This document shows, in pieces, positions 43,298-53,432 of a stretch of 57,268 bases of DNA. Made by a program: the position numbers and the translations under genes. Where the stretch lies: the NCBI GenBank assembly GCA_029263195.1, contig JAJCXX010000105.1, positions 1 to 57,268 on the forward strand. Reading direction: 5' to 3'. The notes under the pieces are model-generated. The model ran no database searches. It was not told the origin of the DNA and saw nothing but the letters and a program-made list of their open reading frames with translations. This stretch comes from Acidimicrobiales bacterium. Its GTDB lineage: Bacteria > Actinomycetota > Acidimicrobiia > Acidimicrobiales > Aldehydirespiratoraceae. Every line of letters begins with the position of its first letter. Position 1 is the stretch's first letter.

Positions 43298-44632
43298 CTA
43301 GCTCAGGAACCCGTCGTAGTTGCGCATCAACAGCTGACTGTCGATCTGCTTCATCGTCTCGAGAGCCACACCGGCCGCGATCAGTAGTGAGATGCCACCG
43401 AACGCGAAGCCGCCGGCGCCGCCACCATGGCCACCGCCGGTGCCGCCGGACCCGTCGAGCGTCAAGTTGATCAAAATCGACGGGAGCAACGCAACCGCGG
43501 CGATGAACAACGCTCCGGGAAGCGTGATGCGGGTGAGGATTCTCGCCAGGTAGCGCTCGGTCTGAGGGCCCGGCCTGATGCCTGGAATGAAGCCACCCTG
43601 CTTCCGGATCGTGTCGGCTTGCTTGGCAGGATCGAAACTGATGGCGGTGTAGAAGTAGGCGAATCCGACGATGAGCAGGCCGAAGAACACCAAGTAGAGA
43701 ATCGCTGTCGGATCGGCGACATTGTTGTCGACGAACCGTTGAACGCTGCCCCAGAACCCGGTGTCGGGAAGGGCGGCAGCGGCAAGGTTGGGCAGATAGA
43801 GAACCGAACTGGCGAAGATGATCGGGATGACACCCGACTGGTTGACCTTCAACGGGATGTAGGTGCTCTGGCCCCCGTACATACGTCGACCGACCACCCG
43901 CTTGGCGAACTGAACCGGAATACGACGCTGTCCCTGCTCCACGAACACGATCGCAGCCAGCAGCAGGATCATCACCGCTATGAGCGCAGCAAGTGCGAGG
44001 TTGCCGTTGTTGGCCTGCACCAAGGAGCCCTGAGCGGGAAGGCTGGACACCACGCTGGCGAAGATCAGCAACGACATTCCATTGCCGATTCCCCGCTGGG
44101 TGATGAGCTCGCCCATCCACATGAGAAGAGCGGTGCCGGTTGTGAGCGTCAGTACGACCACGAAGACAGTCCAGGCATTGAACTTGGGCAGCAGGTCGAC
44201 GTTGCCGACCAACTGTCCCTGATGGAACAAGAATGCGAAGCTCGTTGACTGCACAATTGCGATGGACACAGTCATGTAGCGGGTCCATTGGGTGATCTTG
44301 CGCTGACCGACCGCCCCCTGTTCCTGCCACTGCTCGATCTTCGGGATGACCACACCGAGGATCTGCATGATGATCGACGAGGTGATGTAGGGCATGATGC
44401 CCAACGCGAACACGGCGAACTGCGTGAGGGCCCCGCCGCTGAACAGCTGGACGAAGCCGAGAATACCGCCACCCTGGTTGGCCTGATCTCTCAGACCCTG
44501 CACGGCTTCGGTATCGACCCCCGGCGCTGGGATGAACGACCCCAACCGGTAGAGACCGATCACAAAGATCGTGAAGAGGATTTTGTTTCGCAGGTCCGGG
44601 ACCCGGAACATATTGAATACTCGTGACAGCAC
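43298..44632 (-). CDS. secY: Preprotein translocase subunit SecY
   Basis: SecY forms the ten-helix protein-conducting channel of the Sec translocon. The 444-residue protein has APGVDTEAV near the start, the plug-region IMPYITSSIIMQI, GIGNGMSLLIFASVV, NQSGVIPIIFASS and GIRPGPQTERYL. A Gly/His-rich insertion (GSGGTGGGHGGGAGG, ~residues 400-414) lies in the outer loop before the last helix. The gene starts 69 bases after rplO, with a hairpin between. Confidence 0.97.
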   Translation of the reverse strand: MLSRVFNMFRVPDLRNKILFTIFVIGLYRLGSFIPAPGVDTEAVQGLRDQANQGGGILGFVQLFSGGALTQFAVFALGIMPYITSSIIMQILGVVIPKIEQWQEQGAVGQRKITQWTRYMTVSIAIVQSTSFAFLFHQGQLVGNVDLLPKFNAWTVFVVVLTLTTGTALLMWMGELITQRGIGNGMSLLIFASVVSSLPAQGSLVQANNGNLALAALIAVMILLLAAIVFVEQGQRRIPVQFAKRVVGRRMYGGQSTYIPLKVNQSGVIPIIFASSVLYLPNLAAAALPDTGFWGSVQRFVDNNVADPTAILYLVFFGLLIVGFAYFYTAISFDPAKQADTIRKQGGFIPGIRPGPQTERYLARILTRITLPGALFIAAVALLPSILINLTLDGSGGTGGGHGGGAGGFAFGGISLLIAAGVALETMKQIDSQLLMRNYDGFLS

Positions 44633-44673
44633 GCCGGTGTCTCCGGTGATCGTAGGCGGTTGTAATCAGAGGT

Positions 44674-44696
44674 TTCGGGCGCACAGAGCGCCCGAA
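44674..44696 (-). other. Hairpin between rplO and secY
   Basis: A perfect 9-bp inverted repeat, TTCGGGCGC (44674-44682) and GCGCCCGAA (44688-44696), has a 5-base loop (ACAGA). No T-run follows on the minus strand, so it is more likely an mRNA processing or attenuation element than a terminator. Confidence 0.55.
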
Positions 44697-44701
44697 GTTA
44701 C

Positions 44702-45196
44702 TCAGCGATTGGTGTGTTGGTTGAAGCTGCCATGCGGAGGACGACGATCGCCCCAAGGCTTGGCAACGATCTCGACACTACCTCCCGCAGCAGTGATGGC
44801 GGACTCGGCTGCCTTCGAGAAGGCGTGAGCCCTAACCGTGACCGCTCGGGTGAGTTCGCCTCGGCCGAGGACCTTGATCAGTGCGCCCTTACTCACCAGA
44901 CCGCTCTCGAGCAGCGATTCCGGGCTCACTTCGTCGCCACCGACCGACTCGATCGTGTCGAGATTGATGGCCTGGTATTCGACACGGAACGGGTTGGTGA
45001 ACCCGCGCCACTTCGGAACCCGTTGGGTGAGGGGCATCTGGCCACCTTCGAAACCAACCGGCACGGTGTTGCGGGCGCGTTGACCCTTGGTGCCACGGCC
45101 GGCGGTCTTGCCGCCCTTGCCGCCAATACCTCGAGCCTTGCGCTTGCCGCGCTTGTTGGAGCCCTCGGAGGGAGTGAGGTCGTGAAGCTTGATCAT
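44702..45196 (-). CDS. rplO: 50S ribosomal protein L15
   Basis: A 164-residue 50S protein beginning MIKLHDLTPSEGSNKRGKRK, with the Gly/Arg-rich N-terminal extension GIGGKGGKTAGRGTKGQRAR and the C-terminal GRGELTRAVTVRAHAFSKAA block. It overlaps rpmD by 4 bases. Confidence 0.97.
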   Translation of the reverse strand: MIKLHDLTPSEGSNKRGKRKARGIGGKGGKTAGRGTKGQRARNTVPVGFEGGQMPLTQRVPKWRGFTNPFRVEYQAINLDTIESVGGDEVSPESLLESGLVSKGALIKVLGRGELTRAVTVRAHAFSKAAESAITAAGGSVEIVAKPWGDRRPPHGSFNQHTNR

Positions 45197-45390
45197 TTCT
45201 TGATCTCCTCAACTTCGACAAGGTGAGGAACCCGGGCGATCATGCCCCGGATCTCGCCCCGGTCAGGAAGCACATTTGAATGCCCGATGCGGCGAAGGCC
45301 GAGAGCACGAAGGGTTCCGCGCTGCTTGGGCTTGGTGCCGATGCTCGAACGAATCTGGGTCACGCGGATCTGGCTGGTCTTGGCAGCCAT
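45193..45390 (-). CDS. rpmD: 50S ribosomal protein L30
   Basis: A 65-residue product from ATG 45390, overlapping the rpsE stop (ATGA). IRVTQIRSSIGTKPKQRGTL and LGLRRIGHSNVLPD are typical. Longer in-frame starts lie inside rpsE and are rejected. Confidence 0.96.
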   Translation of the reverse strand: MAAKTSQIRVTQIRSSIGTKPKQRGTLRALGLRRIGHSNVLPDRGEIRGMIARVPHLVEVEEIKK

Positions 45391-45965
45391 CACGCCCCCT
45401 TGCCGGACTCGGTCTTTTCGGGTCCGCGTTCGCTCTCCTGGTAAGCCTTCCACAGTGATGCGGGAAGGAACTCTTCTGGATCGAGGCCGCGAAGGCGCGC
45501 GATCTCATCAGGGCGACGCTGGCCCTTGAGGCCTGCGATGGTGGCACGAGCCACGTTGATGTAGTTGGCTGAACCCAGCGACTTGCACAGAACGTCGCTG
45601 ATGCCGGCCTCTTCGAGAATGGCGCGAGCGGCGCCACCGGCGATCACGCCGGTGCCGGGGGCGGCAGGCTTGAGTAGCACGCGGCCCGCTCCGGTCTCGC
45701 CGATTGTCTCGTGAACAATCGTGGATCCGGCCATGGCGACCGAGAACAGGTTGCGGCGAGCCTCTTCGGTGCCCTTCTGTATGGCGAGGGGCACCTCCTT
45801 GGCCTTTCCGTAGCCGAGACCGACACGACCGGCGCCGTCGCCGATCACGACCAGCGCCGTGAACGAGAATCGTCGGCCACCTTTGACGACCTTGGCGACA
45901 CGATTGATGTTGATCACTCGTGATTCGCGGAGCCCGTCCGGGGATGGTTGGGATTGGTATGCCAT
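45390..45965 (-). CDS. rpsE: 30S ribosomal protein S5
   Basis: A 191-residue accuracy protein. The N-terminal double-stranded RNA-binding fold begins [20 protein letters not shown] and the second domain has [20 protein letters not shown]. The C-terminal tail is acidic and charged ([14 protein letters not shown]). It overlaps rplR by one base. Confidence 0.97.
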   Translation of the reverse strand: MAYQSQPSPDGLRESRVININRVAKVVKGGRRFSFTALVVIGDGAGRVGLGYGKAKEVPLAIQKGTEEARRNLFSVAMAGSTIVHETIGETGAGRVLLKPAAPGTGVIAGGAARAILEEAGISDVLCKSLGSANYINVARATIAGLKGQRRPDEIARLRGLDPEEFLPASLWKAYQESERGPEKTESGKGA

Positions 45966-46330
45966 CAGAACTGCAGTCCTTCCTCGCGGGCGGCGTCGGC
46001 CAGAGCGGCGACCCGACCGTGATACCGGAATCCACCGCGGTCGAACACCACGATGTCGATGCCGGCTGCCTTCGTACGTTCGGCGATTAGCTTGCCCACA
46101 CTGCTGGCGGCTGGGATGTTGCCGCCGCTGGCCGCGACAAGCTCGGCCTCGTTGGTGGAAGCCGCAGCAACGGTGACACCGTTGAGGTCGTCGATCACCT
46201 GAGCCGAAATGTGCTTGCTGGAACGGAACACCGCGAGACGGGGACGCTGAGGCGTTCCCTCGAGATTCTTACGGATTCGATAGTGACGCCGAATTCGATC
46301 CTGACGGCGCTTCTTGGCGATATCAGCCAT
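45965..46330 (-). CDS. rplR: 50S ribosomal protein L18
   Basis: A 121-residue 5S rRNA binder: [37 protein letters not shown], and the ending [20 protein letters not shown]. Start overlaps the rplF stop codon. Confidence 0.97.
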   Translation of the reverse strand: MADIAKKRRQDRIRRHYRIRKNLEGTPQRPRLAVFRSSKHISAQVIDDLNGVTVAAASTNEAELVAASGGNIPAASSVGKLIAERTKAAGIDIVVFDRGGFRYHGRVAALADAAREEGLQF

Positions 46331-46869
46331 TACTTGGCCGCCTTTCCAGCCTTGCGTGCCACATGTTCACCGAGGTAGCGAATTCCCTTGCCCTTGTAGG
46401 GCTCGGGCTTGCGCCACTTGCGGATATCTGCGGCAACCTGACCGACCAACTGCTTGTCGATGCCGGTCACGATTATCTGCGTCTGCTGGGGGACCTCGAA
46501 CTCGATCCCCTCAGGCGCCTCGATGGACACGGGGTGGCTGAATCCGAGGGCCAGATCGAGAGCATTCTTGCCTCTCGCGGTGGCCCGGTAGCCGACACCC
46601 TGAATCTGAAGCTCCTTGCGGAACCCTTCCGACACACCGACGATCATGTTGGCGACGAGGGTGCGCGACAACCCGTGAAGAGCTCTGCTCTCGCGTGAAT
46701 CGTCGGGGCGGTCGATCTTCAGGACGGTGTCGTCCAGCGACGCGCTGATGCCTCCGGGGAGGGTGCGCTCGAGAGTTCCCCTGGAACCCTTGACCGTGAT
46801 GTCGACGCCGCTGATGGAGACGTCGACGCCGCTCGGGACGGTGATGGGCTGACTGCCTACTCGGCTCAT
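46330..46869 (-). CDS. rplF: 50S ribosomal protein L6
   Basis: A 179-residue protein with [40 protein letters not shown] and the ending [20 protein letters not shown]. It lies 10 bases after rpsH. Confidence 0.97.
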   Translation of the reverse strand: MSRVGSQPITVPSGVDVSISGVDITVKGSRGTLERTLPGGISASLDDTVLKIDRPDDSRESRALHGLSRTLVANMIVGVSEGFRKELQIQGVGYRATARGKNALDLALGFSHPVSIEAPEGIEFEVPQQTQIIVTGIDKQLVGQVAADIRKWRKPEPYKGKGIRYLGEHVARKAGKAAK

Positions 46870-46879
46870 CTGTTCCCCC

Positions 46880-47284
46880 TCACCACACGAAGCAGAGGAT
46901 TTCGCCGCCCATGCGGTTCTTCCTTGCTTCTCGGTCGGACATCAGGCCCTTGTTGGTGGACACTACGGCCACACCAAGGCCTCCCTGGACACGCGGGATC
47001 TCGCCCCGCTTACGGTAGATGCGAAGGCCCGGCTTGGAGATCCGCTTCAATCCCGAGATCACACGCGCCCGCTCGGGCGAGTACTTCATCTCGATGGTGA
47101 GCGTCTTGCCCGGCCGGGGGCCGTTATCGGCCTCGACGAACGAGGCGATATATCCCTCACGTTCAAGCAGCCCGGCGAGAGCCAGCTTCTGCTTGGAGGA
47201 GGGCATGGCCACCTCATCGTGCATCGCCACATTGGCGTTGCGGATGCGGGTGAGCATGTCGGAGATTGGATCAGTCATTGTCAT
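46880..47284 (-). CDS. rpsH: 30S ribosomal protein S8
   Basis: A 134-residue 16S rRNA binder with DPISDMLTRIRNANVAMHDE and the C-terminal GLGVAVVSTNKGLMSDREAR. Two ATGs are in frame at the start (47284 and 47278); the first has GAAGG about 10 bases upstream and is used. rpsN ends 13 bases before it. Confidence 0.97.
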   Translation of the reverse strand: MTMTDPISDMLTRIRNANVAMHDEVAMPSSKQKLALAGLLEREGYIASFVEADNGPRPGKTLTIEMKYSPERARVISGLKRISKPGLRIYRKRGEIPRVQGGLGVAVVSTNKGLMSDREARKNRMGGEILCFVW

Positions 47285-47297
47285 CGTCGTTGCACCT

Positions 47298-47483
47298 TCA
47301 CCAACTGGCCTTTTTCACGCCCGGCAGCTCGCCGGCGTGAGCCATCATTCGTAAACACACTCGGCACAAACCGAACTTGCGGTAGACCGAATGCGGTCGG
47401 CCACATCGCCGACACCGTGTGTACGCGCGCACCTTGAACTTGGGCTTGCGCTGCTGCTTTTGAATCAGGGCTTTCTTAGCCAT
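47298..47483 (-). CDS. rpsN: 30S ribosomal protein S14, zinc-binding type
   Basis: A 61-residue S14 with a CxxC pair in [11 protein letters not shown] and another in [10 protein letters not shown], the zinc form. It lies 3 bases after rplE. Confidence 0.97.
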   Translation of the reverse strand: MAKKALIQKQQRKPKFKVRAYTRCRRCGRPHSVYRKFGLCRVCLRMMAHAGELPGVKKASW

Positions 47484-47486
47484 GGG

Positions 47487-48053
47487 TTATTCCACCTCGC
47501 GTCGAAATGGGAAACCGAAGGCCAACAGCAGTGCTCTGCCGTGGTCGTCGGTCGCCGCTGTGGTGACGATCGTTATGTCCATGCCCCGAGTGGTGTCGAC
47601 CCTGTCGTAGTCGATTTCCGGGAACATCAGTTGCTCGCTGACGCCGAACGTGTAGTTGCCGTTGCCGTCGAATGACCTGGGTGACAGGCCTCGAAAGTCG
47701 CGAATTCGCGGAATCGCGAGCGAAACCAGACGGTCGAAGAATTCATACATACGGTCACCTCGGAGGGTGACCTTGCAGCCGATGGCCTGACCTTCACGCA
47801 GCTTGAAGCTGGCGATGGAATTCTTGGCCCGTGTGATAATCGGCTTCTGGCCGGCGATTGTCTCCATGTCGGCTACTGCTCCGTCGAGCAGTTTGGCCTG
47901 GCCGACTGCTTCGCCGACGCCCATGTTGAGAACGATCTTCTCGACCTTGGGAACCATCATCACGTTGGGCAGCTCGAGCTCTTCCTTGAGTGCCGAACGA
48001 ATCTCTTCGTTGTAACGGGTTCGGAATCGCGGAGTGTAGGTGGCGGTGCTCAT
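47487..48053 (-). CDS. rplE: 50S ribosomal protein L5
   Basis: A 188-residue 5S rRNA binder with [40 protein letters not shown] and a final [23 protein letters not shown] 48053 overlaps the rplX stop codon; a GTG one codon earlier is also in frame. Confidence 0.97.
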   Translation of the reverse strand: MSTATYTPRFRTRYNEEIRSALKEELELPNVMMVPKVEKIVLNMGVGEAVGQAKLLDGAVADMETIAGQKPIITRAKNSIASFKLREGQAIGCKVTLRGDRMYEFFDRLVSLAIPRIRDFRGLSPRSFDGNGNYTFGVSEQLMFPEIDYDRVDTTRGMDITIVTTAATDDHGRALLLAFGFPFRREVE

Positions 48054-48361
48054 CACAGATCAGCTCCCGTGCGCTTGCAGATACGAATCTTCTGACCGTT
48101 GTCGTCGATGCGATAGCCGACCCGGGTCGGGCGACCGTCCTCTGGACTGAGAACAGCGACGTTGGAAGCATCGAGAGGCATGGCCTTGTCGATGATTCCG
48201 CCTTGCTGGTCCTGACGAGTGGGGGCTTGGTGCTTTCGGGCGACGTTGACGCCTTCGACGATCACCTTGCCCTTGGCGGGCATGGCCCTCTCGACGACTC
48301 CCTCGAGTCCCTTGTCCTTGCCACTGAGCACGACCACGCGGTCGCCTTTGTGAATCTTCAT
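48053..48361 (-). CDS. rplX: 50S ribosomal protein L24
   Basis: A 102-residue KOW-motif protein: [20 protein letters not shown], then [20 protein letters not shown]. It starts on the rplN stop codon (overlap). A longer in-frame reading is the shifted frame of rplN and is rejected. Confidence 0.97.
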   Translation of the reverse strand: MKIHKGDRVVVLSGKDKGLEGVVERAMPAKGKVIVEGVNVARKHQAPTRQDQQGGIIDKAMPLDASNVAVLSPEDGRPTRVGYRIDDNGQKIRICKRTGADL

Positions 48362-48729
48362 CACAGAACCTCCGGCGCCAGCGACACGATGCGCATGAAC
48401 TGTTTGTCGCGAAGTTCGCGGCCCACCGGGCCGAAGATGCGAGTTCCGCGAGGCTGGCTCTGCTCGTTGATCAACACGGCTGCGTTCTCGTCGAAACGGA
48501 TGTAGCTGCCGTCGGGACGGCGCTTTTCCTTCTTGACTCGAACGACGACGCATCGCACGACATCGCCCTTCTTGACCTGTGCACCCGGGATGGCGTCCTT
48601 GACCGTGGCCACGAACACATCGCCGATCGACGCGTAGCGACGCTTCGATCCACCGAGGACCTTGATGCACAGAACCTCTTTGGCTCCGGAGTTGTCGGCA
48701 ATCCGGAGTCGTGACTCCTGCTGGATCAC
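48361..48729 (-). CDS. rplN: 50S ribosomal protein L14
   Basis: A 122-residue protein starting at GTG 48729 ([20 protein letters not shown]), overlapping the rpsQ stop (GTGA). It has the family segment [20 protein letters not shown] and ends [14 protein letters not shown]. Confidence 0.97.
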   Translation of the reverse strand: MIQQESRLRIADNSGAKEVLCIKVLGGSKRRYASIGDVFVATVKDAIPGAQVKKGDVVRCVVVRVKKEKRRPDGSYIRFDENAAVLINEQSQPRGTRIFGPVGRELRDKQFMRIVSLAPEVL

Positions 48730-48995
48730 TTGGCACGCTCCAGTATCTCGACGAGACGCCACCGCTTGTTCTTCGACAAGGGTCGGGTCTCCTGGACACG
48801 GACGCGGTCGCCAATGTTGAGCTCGTTGTTTTCGTCGTGAACGACCAGACGGGCACTGCGCTGAACCGTCTTGGCGTAGCGCCGATGGCGAACGCGGTCG
48901 ATTGATTCGACCGTGGCGGTCTTTTCCATCTTGTTGGACACGACAAGGCCCTCACGGACCTTTCGGGCGTTGGCGCGAGCAGTTTCGTCAGCCAT
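48726..48995 (-). CDS. rpsQ: 30S ribosomal protein S17
   Basis: An 89-residue OB-fold protein with [40 protein letters not shown] and [14 protein letters not shown]. It starts on the rpmC stop codon. Confidence 0.97.
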   Translation of the reverse strand: MADETARANARKVREGLVVSNKMEKTATVESIDRVRHRRYAKTVQRSARLVVHDENNELNIGDRVRVQETRPLSKNKRWRLVEILERAK

Positions 48996-49228
48996 CAGTC
49001 TTCCTCTCCAACTTCATCGACATGGGCCTCGGCCTGGTCGATCTCTCTGACCCTGAGTTCGGTCAGGTACCTGGCAATCTCTTTCTTGACCTGCTTGAGC
49101 CTCGACGAGTTGTCGAGTTGGCCGGTGGCGATCTGAAAGCGCAGATTGAACAGTTCCTGCTTTGCTTCCGAAAGCTTGTCGGCTAGATCGACATCGTCGA
49201 GGTCGACAATCGCGGTGTTCTTCGCCAT
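48995..49228 (-). CDS. rpmC: 50S ribosomal protein L29
   Basis: A 77-residue two-helix protein: [20 protein letters not shown] and [20 protein letters not shown]. Its acidic tail ([10 protein letters not shown]) is slightly longer than usual. It starts at the end of rplP. Confidence 0.96.
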   Translation of the reverse strand: MAKNTAIVDLDDVDLADKLSEAKQELFNLRFQIATGQLDNSSRLKQVKKEIARYLTELRVREIDQAEAHVDEVGEED

Positions 49229-49644
49229 CAGAACGACTCCTCACGGCTCACGAAACGCGCCTTGATCGGCAGCTTCTGAATGGCCCGGTCGATGGCCTCG
49301 TGTGCGATCTGCTCATCGGAGTACGAGAGCTCGAACAGAATCCGGCCGGGGCGAACCACAGCAACCCAGTGTTCGGGGTTGCCCTTGCCTGAACCCATAC
49401 GGGTCTCGGCGGGCTTGTTGGTGACGGGCTTGTCGGGGAACACGTTGATCCAGACCTTGCCACCACGCTTGATGTGGCGGGTCATGGCGATACGTGCGGC
49501 TTCGATTTGACGGGCGGTGATCCACCCGGGTTCGAGAGCCTGAATGCCGTAGTCGCCGTAGGTGACTTCGGTGCGGCCCTTGGACACACCGCGGGTGCGT
49601 CCTCGGTGTTGCTTGCGGTACTTGACCTTGCGAGGCATCAACAT
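49228..49644 (-). CDS. rplP: 50S ribosomal protein L16
   Basis: A 138-residue protein near the A-site t[43 protein letters not shown] and [20 protein letters not shown]. The ATG at 49644 gives two extra residues before MPRK; the second Met is equally possible. Confidence 0.97.
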   Translation of the reverse strand: MLMPRKVKYRKQHRGRTRGVSKGRTEVTYGDYGIQALEPGWITARQIEAARIAMTRHIKRGGKVWINVFPDKPVTNKPAETRMGSGKGNPEHWVAVVRPGRILFELSYSDEQIAHEAIDRAIQKLPIKARFVSREESF

Positions 49645-49653
49645 GATGGGACC

Positions 49654-50550
49654 TCAGTCCTGTCCCGGACGGAAATGTGGGGTCTCGCTCTGTTCGCGGG
49701 TTGAAGCCTCGATGGCATCTTCCTCGTCGAGGAGCTTCTCGAACTCGGGGTCGGCCTCTTTGATCAGCGGAGCCGGAGTTTCGTTGGCAGGATCGTTGTC
49801 GGCAGCACGGTTTCGAGCCGCCGCCGATGAGACGACCTTGCGGGGCTTGGCCTGGCCGGAGGTTTCCCCGACAGCCATGGCGGCCTCGAGAGTCGCCTTG
49901 TCGTCGGCGAGGGACTTGTAGGGCAGAACGTCGCCCTTGTAGAGCCACACCTTCACACCGATTCGACCGTAGGTCGTCTTGGCCTCACGGAAGCCGTAGT
50001 CGATCTCGGCTCGAAGCGTGTGCAGCGGCACTCGACCTTCGCGGTACCACTCGGTGCGGGCCATTTCGGAGCCGCCGAGGCGACCTGAACACTGAACACG
50101 GATACCGAGAGCGCCGGCCTTCTGGGCGTTTTGTACGGCACGCTTCATGGCACGACGGAAAGCGACACGGCCGGCCAGCTGGTCGGCGATGCCCTGTGCG
50201 ATCAATGCTGCGTCGAGCTCGGGCTGCTTGATCTCTTGGATGTTGAGCTGGACCTTGGCGTTGCCGGTCATCTCGCCGAGGTAGCTACGAAGCCGGTCGG
50301 CTTCGCTGCCACGGCGACCAATGACGATGCCAGGTCGGGCGGTGTGGACGTCGACCCGAAGGCGATCACGGGTTCGTTCGACCTCGACGCGGCTGATGGC
50401 AGCGTGGGGAAGCTCGCGGAACAAGTACTCGCGGATCTTGTGATCCTCGATGACGTTGTCGGCGTATTCCTGACGATCTGCGAACCACCGGCTCTTCCAC
50501 TCCGTGGTGATACCCAGGCGGAAGCCGTAGGGGTTTACCTTCTGTCCCAT
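49654..50550 (-). CDS. rpsC: 30S ribosomal protein S3 with acidic C-terminal extension
   Basis: S3 lines the mRNA entry tunnel. The core (~1-215) has [20 protein letters not shown], the KH-domain [12 protein letters not shown] and [20 protein letters not shown]. The last ~80 residues form an extension rich in Ala, Asp and Glu ([17 protein letters not shown]) that is variable in actinobacteria. Total 298 residues. Start overlaps the rplV stop codon. Confidence 0.97.
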   Translation of the reverse strand: MGQKVNPYGFRLGITTEWKSRWFADRQEYADNVIEDHKIREYLFRELPHAAISRVEVERTRDRLRVDVHTARPGIVIGRRGSEADRLRSYLGEMTGNAKVQLNIQEIKQPELDAALIAQGIADQLAGRVAFRRAMKRAVQNAQKAGALGIRVQCSGRLGGSEMARTEWYREGRVPLHTLRAEIDYGFREAKTTYGRIGVKVWLYKGDVLPYKSLADDKATLEAAMAVGETSGQAKPRKVVSSAAARNRAADNDPANETPAPLIKEADPEFEKLLDEEDAIEASTREQSETPHFRPGQD

Positions 50551-51404
50551 CAGCTTTCCTCGTCTGTTTCGTCGTCTTCGGTGGTGTCGGCGGCCCCGGA
50601 ATCGGCGTCCTCGACGTCTTCAGAGGCTTGAGCCTTCGAGCCGGCCTCGGTGAATCCGGAAACCTCGGCGGCTTCGGCGGTCGCGAAGTAGACCTCGGCG
50701 ACCGTGTTGTCGTACCAACGGCCCTCGGGCTGGTGGTACTTCATCGAGTCGATGTTGCCCTTGATCTCGAATCCGTCCGGGATCGACCCGTCTTCGGGAG
50801 GATCGGCACTCATCGGACCGTAGGCACCCTCCGGCGCGAACTCGATCTCATCGCCATCGACGTCGAGATCGGTCTCGACGGCATCTGTGTCATCGTGATC
50901 GTGTGCTTCTTCGTCGGCCGCGGCGCGGGCATCGGCTCGAGCCCGCGAGCGCTCGACCCTGTTGCGGCGGGACTCGGCGGCCTGGGCAGTGCCGGAGCGA
51001 CCGGACGCCGACTCACGCTCGCGAATCTGCTCGAGCTTGGACTCCTCGTAGCGGCTCACGATGACGGTGATGTGGCAGGTGCGCTTGAGAATTCGACTGG
51101 CGCGTCCTCGGGCCCGGGGGCGGAACCGCTTGAGGGTGGGACCCTCGTCGGCGTAGCAGGCCGACACGAAGAGTTCCTCGGCGACCTGGCTGTCGTTGTG
51201 TTCGGCGTTGGCAACGGCCGAATCGAGAACCTTCTTGATCTCGTGGGAGATCCCACGTTCGGAGAAGTCGAGGATCTCGGAGGCTTCGGCGTAGCTCTTG
51301 CCACGAATCTGGTCGAGAACCTCACGAGCCTTGTAGGCGGAGGTGCGAATGTGGCTGGCCGTGGCGCGGGTGCCGGGGCGCTCGTTGGTCTTGGCGGCGG
51401 TCAT
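50550..51404 (-). CDS. rplV: 50S ribosomal protein L22 fused to a C-terminal 'IKGN...DSMKYH' (sunset-like) domain
   Basis: Residues ~15-120 are L22, which lines the exit tunnel: [20 protein letters not shown] and [20 protein letters not shown]. The remaining 164 residues are not L22: a charged Arg/Glu linker (~120-165), an acidic stretch, a folded-looking module at ~209-258 ([20 protein letters not shown] then [20 protein letters not shown]), and a very acidic tail. The module resembles the small 'IKGN-YH-P-S-YY-T--E-WF-SE-EA-AAGF' domain seen at the end of secreted nucleases and in some actinobacterial L22 and L17 proteins, recalled from memory. Normal L22 has 110-150 residues. It overlaps rpsS and rpsC. 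Confidence 0.95.
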   Translation of the reverse strand: MTAAKTNERPGTRATASHIRTSAYKAREVLDQIRGKSYAEASEILDFSERGISHEIKKVLDSAVANAEHNDSQVAEELFVSACYADEGPTLKRFRPRARGRASRILKRTCHITVIVSRYEESKLEQIRERESASGRSGTAQAAESRRNRVERSRARADARAAADEEAHDHDDTDAVETDLDVDGDEIEFAPEGAYGPMSADPPEDGSIPDGFEIKGNIDSMKYHQPEGRWYDNTVAEVYFATAEAAEVSGFTEAGSKAQASEDVEDADSGAADTTEDDETDEES

Positions 51405-51682
51405 CAGCGTCGGGCTCCCCGCTCCTGTCCGGCGTGGAACCGGAACGTGCGAGTTGGAGCGAACTCACCCAACTTGTGACCAACCATCGACTCGGTGACG
51501 TAGACCGGCACGTGCTTGCGGCCGTCGTGCACCGCAAGGGTGTGGCCCACCATGTCGGGGATGATCGTCGAGCGGCGGGACCAGGTCTTGATGACCTTCT
51601 TCTCGCCCAATTCGTTGAGAGCATCGACCTTCTTCAGGAGATGGTCATCGACGAACGGACCCTTTTTGAGGCTACGCGGCAT
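51404..51682 (-). CDS. rpsS: 30S ribosomal protein S19
   Basis: A 92-residue 30S head protein with [40 protein letters not shown] and [20 protein letters not shown]. It follows rplB by 5 bases and overlaps rplV by one. Confidence 0.98.
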   Translation of the reverse strand: MPRSLKKGPFVDDHLLKKVDALNELGEKKVIKTWSRRSTIIPDMVGHTLAVHDGRKHVPVYVTESMVGHKLGEFAPTRTFRFHAGQERGARR

Positions 51683-51687
51683 TCTAA

Positions 51688-52524
51688 TTACCTCCGCGAA
51701 CCGCGCGTCCGGCGACGGCGCACGATCAGCTTGTCGGATTCTTGCTTCTTGCGACGGGTGCGGCCCTCAGGCTTGCCCCAGGGGGAAACCGGATGACGGC
51801 CACCTGAAGTCTTGCCTTCACCACCACCGTGAGGATGGTCGACCGGGTTCATCACGACACCACGGGATTGGGGGCGAACGCCCTTCCAGCGGTTTCGACC
51901 GGCCTTGCCGATCTTCACGAGTTCGTGCTCGGAGTTGCCGACCTCGCCAATGGTTGCGCGGCAGTCGATCGGAACTCTTCTCATCTCGGTGCTCGGCAGG
52001 CGCAGGGTGGCGTAGGCGCCTTCCTTGGCGACCAGCTGAATGCTGACTCCGGCGCTACGGGCCATTTTGGCGCCGGCGCCGGCCTTGAGCTCGACGTTGT
52101 GGATGGTGGCACCGACCGGGATGTAGCGCAGGGGAAGGGCGTTTCCTGGACGGATCTCGGCATTGCGACCCGATTCGAGAATGTCGCCGACCTGCACATC
52201 GCGCGGGGCGAGGATGTAACGCTTCTCGCCGTCGTGGTAGTGCAGCAGGGCTATGCGACAGGTGCGATTGGGGTCGTACTCGATGGCGGCAACCGTGGCC
52301 GGCACGCCGTCCTTGTTGCGATCGAAGTCGACAACGCGGTAGCGCTGCTTGTGACCGCCACCGCGGTGGCGGGAGGTCATGCGACCGAGATTGTTACGAC
52401 CACCGGTCTTCGACTTGGCGGCCAGAAGACTGCGCTCGGGCTTCGACTTGGTGATCTCGGAGAAGTCCGACGATGTCTGGAAGCGGCGTCCCGGGCTGGT
52501 CGGCTTGCGTCTACGAATTGCCAT
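51688..52524 (-). CDS. rplB: 50S ribosomal protein L2
   Basis: A 278-residue peptidyl-transferase-centre protein. It begins [20 protein letters not shown] and has the [20 protein letters not shown] segment and the functional His in [20 protein letters not shown]. It starts 2 bases after rplW ends. Confidence 0.98.
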   Translation of the reverse strand: MAIRRRKPTSPGRRFQTSSDFSEITKSKPERSLLAAKSKTGGRNNLGRMTSRHRGGGHKQRYRVVDFDRNKDGVPATVAAIEYDPNRTCRIALLHYHDGEKRYILAPRDVQVGDILESGRNAEIRPGNALPLRYIPVGATIHNVELKAGAGAKMARSAGVSIQLVAKEGAYATLRLPSTEMRRVPIDCRATIGEVGNSEHELVKIGKAGRNRWKGVRPQSRGVVMNPVDHPHGGGEGKTSGGRHPVSPWGKPEGRTRRKKQESDKLIVRRRRTRGSRR

Positions 52525-52526
52525 GA

Positions 52527-52817
52527 TCAGGCCTCGAACAGTTCGATCGAGTCACCCTCAACCAGAGTGACGAGGGCGCGCTTCTGGTCGGGACGCTTGC
52601 CGTAGCTGCCGGTGCGGCGGTTGCGGATTCGCTTGCCCTTCCGATTGAGCGTGTTGATTTTTAGGACGGTGACGTCGAATATCGATTCGACGGCATCGCG
52701 GATCTCGGGCTTCGACGCCCGATTGGCGACGATGAACGTATAGACGTTGCTTTCGAGGAGTCCGTAGGACTTCTCGGAAACGACCGGTCGGATGATCACA
52801 TCACGGGCGTCTCTCAT
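52527..52817 (-). CDS. rplW: 50S ribosomal protein L23
   Basis: A 96-residue exit-site protein that docks SRP and trigger factor: [40 protein letters not shown] and a basic loop [20 protein letters not shown]. Start overlaps the rplD stop. Confidence 0.97.
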   Translation of the reverse strand: MRDARDVIIRPVVSEKSYGLLESNVYTFIVANRASKPEIRDAVESIFDVTVLKINTLNRKGKRIRNRRTGSYGKRPDQKRALVTLVEGDSIELFEA

Positions 52818-53431
52818 CAGGAAACACCTCCTGGGAGCGTCGCTTTGGTGAACACGAGGAAATCACTGTCGAGAACGTCGTGGGTGTTGAGTTCCTCGGA
52901 ACGCAGGCAGTGGACCGTCGGAAGATTGCGGAAGCTCATCCAGGCGTTCTCGTCGGTGTCGCCGAGCACGACAAGCACCTTGCCTTCAGCGCCGATCGCA
53001 TTGAGAGCGGCCACTGCTTCGCTGGTCTTGGGTGCATCGAACGACCAGGAATCGATCACGATCACCTTGTCGTCGGCGGCACGATCCGATAGGGCGGAGC
53101 GCAGGGCCAAGCGAATCATCTTCTTGGGGGTGCGTTGGCTGTAGTCGCGGGGCTTCGGGCCATGGGCCACGCCGCCACCACGCCACTGCGGCGAACGAAT
53201 CGAACCCTGACGAGCCCGACCGGTGCCCTTCTGGCGCCACGGCTTGGCTCCGCCACCACGGACCTCGGCCCGCGTCTTGGTGCTGTGGGTGCCAGCGCGA
53301 CGAGCCGCTAGCTGGGCGGTGACCACTTGGTGCATCACCGACATGTTGGGCTCGATGCCGAAGAACTCTTCGACGAGTTCGACACTGCCGGCGTCTTCGC
53401 CGGCCTGGTTTTTGACCGATACGTTGCCCAT
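52817..53431 (-). CDS. rplD: 50S ribosomal protein L4
   Basis: A 204-residue protein with the tunnel loop KTRAEVRGGGAKPWRQKGTG and the RLALRSALSDRAAD segment. L4 also regulates S10 operons in some bacteria. It follows rplC by one base. Confidence 0.97.
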   Translation of the reverse strand: MGNVSVKNQAGEDAGSVELVEEFFGIEPNMSVMHQVVTAQLAARRAGTHSTKTRAEVRGGGAKPWRQKGTGRARQGSIRSPQWRGGGVAHGPKPRDYSQRTPKKMIRLALRSALSDRAADDKVIVIDSWSFDAPKTSEAVAALNAIGAEGKVLVVLGDTDENAWMSFRNLPTVHCLRSEELNTHDVLDSDFLVFTKATLPGGVS

Positions 53432-53432
53432 G

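Noticed and set aside
43266..44756. A 496-codon minus-strand frame overlapping secY in a different phase.
   Set aside because: Sequence is Arg/His/Pro-rich with no domain; SecY motifs are continuous in the other frame.
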